Below the pieces are notes generated by a model. It had not been told where the DNA came from and ran no database searches. It was given only the letters and a program-made list of their open reading frames with translations. A stretch of DNA of 5,798 nt from positions 1-5,798 of the forward strand of contig JAGLDA010000170.1 of NCBI GenBank assembly GCA_023145955.1, written 5' to 3'. A program made the position numbers and the translations under genes. Shown piece after piece: positions 1 to 5,798 of this stretch (position 1 is the first letter of the stretch; every line of letters starts with the position of its first letter). This stretch comes from Bacteroidales bacterium (lineage in GTDB: Bacteria > Bacteroidota > Bacteroidia > Bacteroidales > UBA1556).

Positions 1-1334
1 GATAGCGATATGGTTGTAATAGCATTCCAATGCCCTTTGCCATAGTATTTATCATAATACTCTGGTTTAGGGATATTTCCACTCCTTTCGTATGGCAAAT
101 CGACACCGTATTTAATTCCAAATCCCATATTATTTACATAGTGTTTCCACTTCAAATAAGCCTCATCATATGAATCATATTTGGGATTATGAATTATACT
201 TTTATATACATTGCAATAGTATGCATTACACGATATTTTTACAGACTCCTGTAAACTAATTCGTGGAGTATGAGGATGACAACCAACATGTAAACCTTTA
301 TAATGAAAACCATTCTGACAACTATAAAATGTGTTTGGACTAAGAACTTCCTCCTGCTGCCCAATTAGAGCTTGTATAAGTTTAAAGGTGGAGCCTGGCG
401 GATATGCCGAAGTCATAGCTCTATTTAATAATGGCTTAAAAGTATCATTCATAAGAATACTATAATTATTCGAACGAATATTTCCTACCATCATATTTGG
501 ATTATAACTTGGTGAGCTAATCATTGATATTATTTCACCAGTCTTGGGTTCAATTGCTACAATTCCACCAATTTTATTAACCATAAGTTGTTCTCCATAC
601 TCTTGAAGTACTAGGTCTAATCCAGTATATAAGTTTGTTCCATTTACAGCTTCAATATCATAAATTCCATCATGAAAAGTGCCTTTAGTTCTGTTAAAAA
701 CATCAACCATTAACTTTTCAATTCCTTTATCGCCACGAAGTTCTTTCTCATAAGATTTCTCTATTCCACTTTTGCCAATATAATCGCCAGAATTATAGAA
801 ACTATCTCTTTCGAGTTCCTTCCCATTTACTTCTCCAATATATCCTAAAAGGTGAGCTGCGCTTTGATGTGGATATTTCCTAAGCGTACGTGCGCGAACA
901 TAAAACCCAGGATATTGAAATAGCTTTTCTTGCAAGTATGCTGTTTCAACTTTAGAAAGTTGTTTCTTGAAAATGCTAGCTTTTCTACGGCTATATCTAC
1001 GTGCTTTTTTATACTTCTTTTTATATTCCAAAGTATCAATACTTAAAGCTTTGCAAAAATCAAGCATCTTATCGGTATCTACCTGCCCAGGAATTATCAT
1101 CAAATCAAAAACAGCTTCATTATAAACAATAAGCTTCCCCGTTCTATCATAAACAAGACCCCGTGGAGGATAAATAATAACATCGCGCCTTGTATTATTC
1201 TCAGCAGCTAATACATATTTATTCTCCAAAATTTGTAACTGTATAAGCCTGATAATAAATATAATGCCTAGAATAATAAAGAATCCGTACATAACGAATT
1301 TTCTATCTCTATATTTATCTTGGCGCATTATCAT
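1..1334 (-). CDS. mrdA: Penicillin-binding protein 2 (peptidoglycan D,D-transpeptidase), 3' end cut by the window
   Basis: This class B penicillin-binding protein cross-links peptidoglycan during cell elongation, working in the inner membrane with the glycosyltransferase RodA. The frame is open from the start to the left edge, giving about 444 residues. Numbered from the ATG at 1328, one transmembrane anchor spans residues 11-26. The pedestal motif PPRGLVYDRTG is near residues 54-64 and KYPHQSAAHLLGYIG near 151-165. The transpeptidase domain starts around residue 230 (TGLDLVLQ). The active-site motif STFK is at 381-392, within AYPPGSTFK, with the catalytic serine at residue 313. The second motif SCN is at 225-233. 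The KTG motif and roughly the last 180 residues lie outside the window. Two in-frame ATGs (1334 and 1328, M-I-M-R-Q) compete as the start, with a stop just upstream at 1350-1352; neither has a Shine-Dalgarno sequence. PBP2 rather than PBP3 is favoured by the LNRA...YPPGSTFK context and the short N-terminus. mreD, its usual upstream partner, is absent here. Confidence 0.92.
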   Translation of the reverse strand, partial: MIMRQDKYRDRKFVMYGFFIILGIIFIIRLIQLQILENKYVLAAENNTRRDVIIYPPRGLVYDRTGKLIVYNEAVFDLMIIPGQVDTDKMLDFCKALSIDTLEYKKKYKKARRYSRRKASIFKKQLSKVETAYLQEKLFQYPGFYVRARTLRKYPHQSAAHLLGYIGEVNGKELERDSFYNSGDYIGKSGIEKSYEKELRGDKGIEKLMVDVFNRTKGTFHDGIYDIEAVNGTNLYTGLDLVLQEYGEQLMVNKIGGIVAIEPKTGEIISMISSPSYNPNMMVGNIRSNNYSILMNDTFKPLLNRAMTSAYPPGSTFKLIQALIGQQEEVLSPNTFYSCQNGFHYKGLHVGCHPHTPRISLQESVKISCNAYYCNVYKSIIHNPKYDSYDEAYLKWKHYVNNMGFGIKYGVDLPYERSGNIPKPEYYDKYYGKGHWNAITTISL

Positions 1335-1362
1335 ATTCGGAGAATTATCTTAATTAATTATA

Positions 1363-1370
1363 CAAAAATA
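1363..1370 (-). promoter_or_regulatory. Candidate -7 promoter element for mrdA
   Basis: Read on the minus strand this is TATTTTTG, an exact match to the Bacteroidota -7 consensus TAnnTTTG. It lies 28 bases upstream of the ATG at 1334 and downstream of the terminator of the preceding gene, where a promoter for mrdA would be expected. The matching -33 TTTG is not clear: the nearest candidate is TTTA about 22 bases further upstream (1393-1396), a base and a few positions off. In such AT-rich DNA the -7 match could be chance. Confidence 0.4.
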
Positions 1371-1418
1371 TACTAAGAAATGCATCTAAGCGTAAACTTT
1401 GCGAATAATTATTAACAT

Positions 1419-1460
1419 AAAAAAAACAGCCATAGATTTGTAAACCTATGGCTGTTTTTA
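1419..1460 (-). terminator. Intrinsic terminator after the phospholipase D-like gene
   Basis: A perfect 14-bp stem pairs 1422-1435 with 1446-1459; its core is CAGCCATAG against CTATGGCTG, around a 10-base loop. On the minus strand the hairpin runs into eight consecutive T (complement of 1419-1426), so it is a classic rho-independent terminator for the gene whose stop is at 1492-1494, about 30 bases earlier. On the plus strand the stem also ends in five T, so it could work both ways, but no plus-strand gene is seen here. It separates the phospholipase D-like gene from mrdA. Confidence 0.92.
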
Positions 1461-1491
1461 ACTTATTTCTTTATTGAAATAAACGCGCTAA

Positions 1492-3720
1492 TTAATCAAT
1501 AATTAGAGAGTTTACAAATGATTTACCATTACTTACTACTTGCATAATATATGCCCCAGCAGGAAGCTCATTAGCATTAATACGTATTTCGTTTGTACCA
1601 AAGGTAATAGTATTTGTCGAATTCCAAACAGTTTTGCCACTTAGGTCATAAATACTAATCTCAATATTCATAGCCTTATTAGCATCTATTTGTAAAGTGA
1701 AATCACCATTACTTGGATTAGGGTAAACTTTTGCAGAATTAGCAAAACCTTTTTCCATTACACCCATATAAAGGTTCTGATCAAAACGATATTTAAATGC
1801 TTGGTAGTAGATATTTGCCAACACCTGATTATCCCTGAAAATAAGAGTGTTCTCATCGTTTTTATTATCGGCACTATTACTCCAATTGTGGCTTCCAATT
1901 AATAATGTAGGGCTTGAGTTTGTTCCTTCATCAGCTATCATAAATTTATGGTGCATAATTCCACTAACCTCATCATCCTCTTGTAGAGAATCTCCCAATA
2001 ATGGACTTAGTATGTTCCATACTGTCTGAGAACATTGACCTTCGCTATTTACAAGTACGCGAAGATCTACATTTCTATAAACTACCGCATTTTCTAACGC
2101 ATAGGCAATATCCGAACGAGTAATAAGCATTGTTGCTATGCTCATATTCATACTTGCACTATCAATAGTATTTATTATTTTCGCATTTGTTCCGTCAGAA
2201 GGACTGAAGTAGCATTCTACATTTTTACCATCAATTACAAATTTATGAGGGGTATTGTCTTTTTTATCTGGCCCAAATCTCTTGGTAGTATTATCCGGGA
2301 TAAGTCCATCAGAACCAAACATTTCGTTAAACTCTAGAGTATAAGCCAGGGCTAAACTCTTATCTTGTACTATAATAACCGTATTTGGGTCAGTATTAAC
2401 CTGCCCGTCAGTCATATTAGTTCCTCCTGTCCATACTAATGGCACATTATGGTTAGTAGAATTTGCATCAAAAATAATAAATTTATTATGCATAATACCA
2501 TATTCAGAACCTGTAGGATTTGATGTTTTTTTAATTTCTGGACGAACATTTTGAATACCTGTATTGCCTGCACTACCATCAAAAATCATTCTTACATCTA
2601 CACCTCTATCATAAGCATTATTAAGTGCCGATGAAATACTTGAAAGACCTGTTTCTGTAAAATTATACATTGTAAAATCAATGGACTCCGTAGCTCTATT
2701 TATATACGCAATAAGAGTATCGTCCATAGCATTAGGAAGTGTAATTGCCAAATCAGTACCACTTGCTACAGAATGATCTGCAGGAGTATTAAAATAAGCA
2801 ATAGTTTTTCCTGTAGAATTACTTTGGGTAACAAATATTCTTATTGGAGAAAAAGCTGTATCTGCTCCTGCTACTGAGAAAGCCTGTACATATACAATTT
2901 CTGATGCAGAAAGGTTATCAACCATTCCACTATGAACCATTGCAGGAGATGTAGCATAAGAAGCATAGCTACCAAGGCTAGGAGTACTCCCATAATACAC
3001 TTCTGTAGTACCATTTATATTTGTTGTCCACATAAAAGATATTGAAGTTTGGTTTACAGCATACTGAGTAACAGGGGAAGTCATCCATACTGTTGAAGTC
3101 ATAAAGATATCATTCAAATCGCGAAGCAATAACTGAAAACCTGTAGCTGGACCTGAGTACGAATGCTGAGTTGCAATCCCCGTTAAATTTACTGGGCCTG
3201 ATGGAATAATTTCACCTATCAAAGGGTGATTAGATCGTACATAAATTTTTGAAGTTTCACCATTAGCTACAAAGTTATAGCTTGAATTTCCAGCAAAAGT
3301 TCCTCCTGGAGATGTAGTAAACATAGCATTATTAATCTTAACTAATTGCCCCTCTTTAGAATCATCGATTTGAAGAGGAGTTATTAATATTGGTGTTGGC
3401 AATGTATTACCACTACTAAGTACTGTAAAGCTAGAAACAGGATCTATTTCCATAAGTTCGTTATAGTCTTTAATTTCGCCTGTAATTTCTACAGAATCAC
3501 CTCTTAAAACGCCGGTCATACTACTGCTATATGCAGCAATTCCCGCTGTTGTATCTTGAAAATAGCGTATGCCACCAAGCTCGACACCGTTAGTTATAAT
3601 TCCTCTTACCGTTACAGTTGCTCCAACACCTAATGTGCGAGCCGAATCAATACTTATTACTTGCGCAAAAGTAAAACTCGATGCAAATAGCATCATTATA
3701 ATTATTAAATTTTGTTTCAT
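1492..3720 (-). CDS. Secreted phospholipase D-superfamily protein (two HKD motifs) with T9SS sorting domain
   Basis: A complete 742-residue exported phosphodiesterase of the PLD superfamily; the substrate (phospholipid or nucleic acid) cannot be read from the motifs. A Sec signal peptide covers residues 1-19, with likely cleavage at TFA|Q. Residues 30-205 look like one or two OB-fold-type beta domains of the kind found in Bacteroidota secreted proteins (DUF5689/YhcR-like; assigned by eye). Residues 211-300 look like a fibronectin III domain. The first PLD half has H411, K413 and D418 (HNKFIIFD) followed by GGTN at 432-435. The second has H590, K592 and D597 (HHKFMIAD) followed by GSHNWS at 609-614 and NDEN at 621-624. 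Residues 664-742 form a type A T9SS C-terminal domain (VYPNPSNGDF, ISIYDLSGK, LPAGAYIMQV), so the protein should cross the outer membrane through the Por system. There are only two cysteines, C503 and C563, which could form a disulfide. The start is supported by the signal peptide. The gene lies 153 bases after the receptor gene and ends at a strong terminator. Confidence 0.93.
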   Translation of the reverse strand: MKQNLIIIMMLFASSFTFAQVISIDSARTLGVGATVTVRGIITNGVELGGIRYFQDTTAGIAAYSSSMTGVLRGDSVEITGEIKDYNELMEIDPVSSFTVLSSGNTLPTPILITPLQIDDSKEGQLVKINNAMFTTSPGGTFAGNSSYNFVANGETSKIYVRSNHPLIGEIIPSGPVNLTGIATQHSYSGPATGFQLLLRDLNDIFMTSTVWMTSPVTQYAVNQTSISFMWTTNINGTTEVYYGSTPSLGSYASYATSPAMVHSGMVDNLSASEIVYVQAFSVAGADTAFSPIRIFVTQSNSTGKTIAYFNTPADHSVASGTDLAITLPNAMDDTLIAYINRATESIDFTMYNFTETGLSSISSALNNAYDRGVDVRMIFDGSAGNTGIQNVRPEIKKTSNPTGSEYGIMHNKFIIFDANSTNHNVPLVWTGGTNMTDGQVNTDPNTVIIVQDKSLALAYTLEFNEMFGSDGLIPDNTTKRFGPDKKDNTPHKFVIDGKNVECYFSPSDGTNAKIINTIDSASMNMSIATMLITRSDIAYALENAVVYRNVDLRVLVNSEGQCSQTVWNILSPLLGDSLQEDDEVSGIMHHKFMIADEGTNSSPTLLIGSHNWSNSADNKNDENTLIFRDNQVLANIYYQAFKYRFDQNLYMGVMEKGFANSAKVYPNPSNGDFTLQIDANKAMNIEISIYDLSGKTVWNSTNTITFGTNEIRINANELPAGAYIMQVVSNGKSFVNSLIID

Positions 3721-3760
3721 GTATTTAGTTATTTGTTGTTTATTATTTATTATTTATTTT
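3721..3760 (-). promoter_or_regulatory. G-free, A-rich leader before the phospholipase D-like gene
   Basis: The 40 bases directly before the ATG contain no G in the mRNA sense (no C on the plus strand), so no Shine-Dalgarno pairing is possible. They are A-rich and should be unstructured, as is usual for translation starts in Bacteroidota. The distal part (3741-3760) is a 7-base repeat, TATTATT on the plus strand, in about two and a half copies. Low sequence complexity could explain the pattern without a specific role. Confidence 0.5.
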
Positions 3761-3850
3761 CCACATCAGGCACATAAGTAACAGAGTAAACATAAGAGGT
3801 TTTATATTCCAAAACTATGTTTCCTTATGTTCCTATTGTGCCTTATGTGG
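3761..3850. repeat. 90-base inverted repeat with arms of four degenerate 9-base units
   Basis: The right arm (3815-3850) reads as four consecutive 9-mers: CTATGTTTC, CTTATGTTC, CTATTGTGC and CTTATGTGG. The left arm (3761-3796) is four 9-mers of the complementary kind: CCACATCAG, GCACATAAG, TAACAGAGT and AAACATAAG. The 36-base arms match without gaps at 24 of 36 positions by direct count. The outermost unit matches at 8 of 9 and the next at 7 of 9, and a one-base shift improves the innermost. The centre adds GTTTT (3799-3803) against AAAAC (3811-3815) around a 7-base loop. It lies between the receptor stop and the next gene's leader. On the minus strand it is followed by AAAATAAAT rather than a T run, so it is not a standard terminator for the receptor gene; on the plus strand a T-rich tract follows. 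It may be a dispersed intergenic repeat, a transcript-stabilising hairpin or a protein-binding array. A single copy cannot decide. Confidence 0.8.
3810..3817 (-). promoter_or_regulatory. Possible -7 promoter element inside the inverted repeat
   Basis: On the minus strand this reads TAGTTTTG, an exact match to TAnnTTTG, close to the centre of the inverted repeat and about 90 bases before the ATG at 3720. No TTTG is present at the expected -33 spacing; the upstream bases are the 9-mer units of the repeat. It could give the phospholipase D-like gene its own promoter, but chance is a serious alternative. Confidence 0.2.
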
Positions 3851-3873
3851 TTTGTTATTATTCTATTTTATCC

Positions 3874-5798
3874 CTAAAACTTAACCGTCAAAGAAGTCAT
3901 AAATCTTCTACCCATTCCAAAGAAAACCGTTGCAGAACGAGCACTTGAATCATTCCATGTTTGGTCTCCATAAGTATCGTTATTTTGAGCATCAGAAATA
4001 TAAGTTGCATCCAAAGCATTTAGAACCACAAAACGAATATCTATCTTTACCTTCTTTACTTTAAAACCATAACCGGCAAATATATCCACTAAGTAATAAT
4101 TTGGAATCATCCAACTTTGTTTTGGTGTTCCATCAGGGTTAAATGCGTTTGCATTACTAGGGTCATTAGGATTAAGTGCAATAGGGTCGAATTGTGAGTA
4201 ATTACTTGCAAAGTATGTAATAGCTCCTTTTAAATAAGTTCCCTTAACAGCTTTCCATGGCAATTGCCAACGAATACTTTCTCGTAGTTGAGTTTGCGCA
4301 GCATCTCCCACTTTAAGCCCTTCTGCTACATAATATGTTTTACCTACTACCGCTCCAGTATTTTCATCTGTTATTTCTGCCGAATCAGTTGACAACCATC
4401 TCCAATTTCCTAATGAAACTACAGTCTCTGATAATAAATTTTCAGTAATTCTATAACCAAACTCCCCTTCAATACCCATATGTAGGGCATCCATTCCATT
4501 AATATTTACACTAAATCTATTATCATCATCATCAGTAAAAGTAAATGGCCTATCTGCTGGTTTGTTTTTCCAGTATGTTGCATAAGAGTTAAGATTAACA
4601 GTAAACTTCTCATTATAATAACTATAGCCAAGTTCTAAAGCCGAAATCTGCTCATTCTTAATGTCTCTATATTTATTATTATTATTATCATATACATTTT
4701 TGAAACGAGGTGCTTTATTCAAATACCCTGCATTCACAAATACATTTTGAGTTTCAGTAAGATTATAATTTGCTCCTACTTTAACTGTAAAACCAGGAAT
4801 ATATGTCCAATCTGTTTCTGCATGGCGAGCTTCTTCACTATTTATTGTATACTGTTTCCCATCAATAGTAACAGTATCCATCATAGCAACATACCCACCA
4901 TCTGCTAAGCTAAATTTTCGTTCATAACCAACTTGTTGCGAGTATAATTTACCATCAATTACTAAATCTTTCTTCTTGAAATAATCAATACGCTTATATC
5001 CTGTATATGCAAAGGTTAAATTACCAAACATTGTAAGGTTTCCTTGCTTATATTTTGTCTGACCAAATAAACCACCCCAACGTACTAAACCGTCATTATG
5101 ATAAAGAATTTTATCACCTTCTTGCTTTAGCCAATTTGGATTTGTTTTATCATTTATTCCATATTTACCATCATAATCCTTATAATTTTTTGCTCCTAAC
5201 ATATCATAAGCAACTCTATAGTGCTCTCCACGATATGTTTTAGCATCAATACCTCCCGATACTTCCCAATTCTTATTTATTTTATGATCTATAGTAGATA
5301 AAATACCTACCCAAAAATGCTTATTTAATGAAGATCTCATTATATCAATTGTACCTTCTATTGCTGGATTATTAGCATCTTTATAATTAGCATCATAAAT
5401 AGTTTGGAAATTAAAAGTTCCATCAGCTAAAGAAGGAATTGAATGAGTCATTCCTGTTCCTCCACCATCACCAATTGATACATATACTATATTCGACATA
5501 TATGTGTTCCTATTTATATTCCAATAATCACGCAAAGTAAACATTGGTTTCAAATAGTAATTCTTTTTCTCACTTAACGGACTAGGGGATTCTTCTCCAT
5601 CGCGCTGCAAATAGCCCCAATGCGAGTTATATCTTAATCCCATATTTGTAGGCACTCCTGCAACATAATCAGTATTTGGATCCATGCCAAGTTTATCAGC
5701 ATAGTCAGTATCATACATTGTTATTGGTTTTTTATAAGACCTCTGTCCGTGAGATTGAGGTGCTCCCATTGCAGAAAAACTTAATAAGTGATCACCCA
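3874..5798 (-). CDS. TonB-dependent outer-membrane receptor, 5' end cut by the window
   Basis: This is the beta-barrel part of a receptor that imports a ligand across the outer membrane using TonB-ExbBD energy. The frame is open past the ATG at 5767-5769 to the right edge (GDHLLSFSA precedes that Met), so that Met is internal. About 641 residues are in the window. The signal peptide, the probable carboxypeptidase-like regulatory domain and the plug should lie upstream. Counting from the internal Met, recognisable pieces are GAPQSHGQRS (2-11), a barrel strand typical of Bacteroidota receptors; GLRYNSHWGYL (44-54); NYYLKPMFTLRDYWNIN (70-86); YVSIGDGGGTG (96-106); NAGYLNKAPRFKNVYDN (346-362); VLNALDATYISDA (582-594); and a C-terminal strand ending LTVKF with the terminal phenylalanine needed for barrel assembly. 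Many Tyr/Trp/Asn-rich alternating strands fit a barrel. Short in-frame codon runs encode four Asn (4675-4686) and four Asp (4522-4533). The ligand cannot be inferred, and no SusD partner is seen on the downstream side. Confidence 0.9.
   Translation of the reverse strand, partial: GDHLLSFSAMGAPQSHGQRSYKKPITMYDTDYADKLGMDPNTDYVAGVPTNMGLRYNSHWGYLQRDGEESPSPLSEKKNYYLKPMFTLRDYWNINRNTYMSNIVYVSIGDGGGTGMTHSIPSLADGTFNFQTIYDANYKDANNPAIEGTIDIMRSSLNKHFWVGILSTIDHKINKNWEVSGGIDAKTYRGEHYRVAYDMLGAKNYKDYDGKYGINDKTNPNWLKQEGDKILYHNDGLVRWGGLFGQTKYKQGNLTMFGNLTFAYTGYKRIDYFKKKDLVIDGKLYSQQVGYERKFSLADGGYVAMMDTVTIDGKQYTINSEEARHAETDWTYIPGFTVKVGANYNLTETQNVFVNAGYLNKAPRFKNVYDNNNNKYRDIKNEQISALELGYSYYNEKFTVNLNSYATYWKNKPADRPFTFTDDDDNRFSVNINGMDALHMGIEGEFGYRITENLLSETVVSLGNWRWLSTDSAEITDENTGAVVGKTYYVAEGLKVGDAAQTQLRESIRWQLPWKAVKGTYLKGAITYFASNYSQFDPIALNPNDPSNANAFNPDGTPKQSWMIPNYYLVDIFAGYGFKVKKVKIDIRFVVLNALDATYISDAQNNDTYGDQTWNDSSARSATVFFGMGRRFMTSLTVKF

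Noticed and set aside
845..1039. Open frame of 64 codons on the minus strand
   Set aside because: It lies wholly inside mrdA in another frame of the same strand, while the mrdA frame carries clear PBP2 motifs across the same bases.
1847..2029. Open frame of 60 codons on the plus strand
   Set aside because: It is antisense to the second HKD region of the phospholipase D-like gene, has no recognisable domain and is explained by the composition of the real gene.
3569..3781. Open frame of 70 codons on the plus strand with a hydrophobic C-terminal part
   Set aside because: The hydrophobic stretch is the antisense of the signal peptide and AT-rich leader of the phospholipase D-like gene; it ends inside the inverted repeat and has no start signal.
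3761..3850. CRISPR array or insertion-sequence ends
   Set aside because: The units are 9 bases with no spacers, no cas gene or transposase is present, and the two arms enclose only 18 bases.
4522..4689. Trinucleotide runs as phase-variable microsatellites, or DNNNNKYRD as a calcium-binding loop
   Set aside because: Each run has only four units, and in-frame slippage would not switch the gene off. The Asn-rich segment falls in a barrel region where Asp and Asn are common in these receptors, and the spacing does not fully fit an EF-hand.
5055..5243. Open frame of 62 codons on the plus strand
   Set aside because: It is antisense to the receptor barrel region and shows no protein-like features of its own.
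5767..5769. ATG as the start of the receptor gene
   Set aside because: The frame stays open upstream to the window edge and encodes residues that continue a barrel strand; a start here would leave no signal peptide or plug.

Overview
The window is AT-rich and all three genes lie on the minus strand. Three things point to a member of the Bacteroidota: a TonB-dependent outer-membrane receptor of the type common in that phylum, a secreted protein ending in a type IX secretion (Por) sorting domain, and translation starts without Shine-Dalgarno sequences. The order or family cannot be fixed from this sequence alone.

Layout in the direction of transcription (right to left): the window opens inside a TonB-dependent receptor gene (5798 down to 3874), which lacks its 5' part. 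A 153-base gap follows. It holds a striking 90-base inverted repeat whose two arms are each built of four degenerate 9-base units, then a 40-base leader with no G in the mRNA sense. Next is a complete 742-residue gene (3720 down to 1492) for an exported phospholipase D-superfamily enzyme: signal peptide, OB-fold-like region, fibronectin III-like domain, two HKD catalytic motifs and a T9SS C-terminal domain. A strong intrinsic terminator closes it. After the terminator comes a candidate Bacteroidota-type promoter and then mrdA (PBP2), which runs off the left edge before its KTG motif.

The receptor and the phospholipase D-like gene are neighbours on the same strand with no classical terminator between them, so they could be co-transcribed. 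Both products act at or beyond the outer membrane: one imports an unknown ligand, the other is a secreted phosphodiesterase. A joint role in nutrient scavenging is possible but is only inference. mrdA is separated from them by the terminator and is a housekeeping cell-elongation gene.

No tRNA, rRNA, CRISPR array, insertion sequence or defence system was found. There is no non-coding stretch longer than about 160 bases. Both edge genes are incomplete because of the window boundary, not through visible damage.
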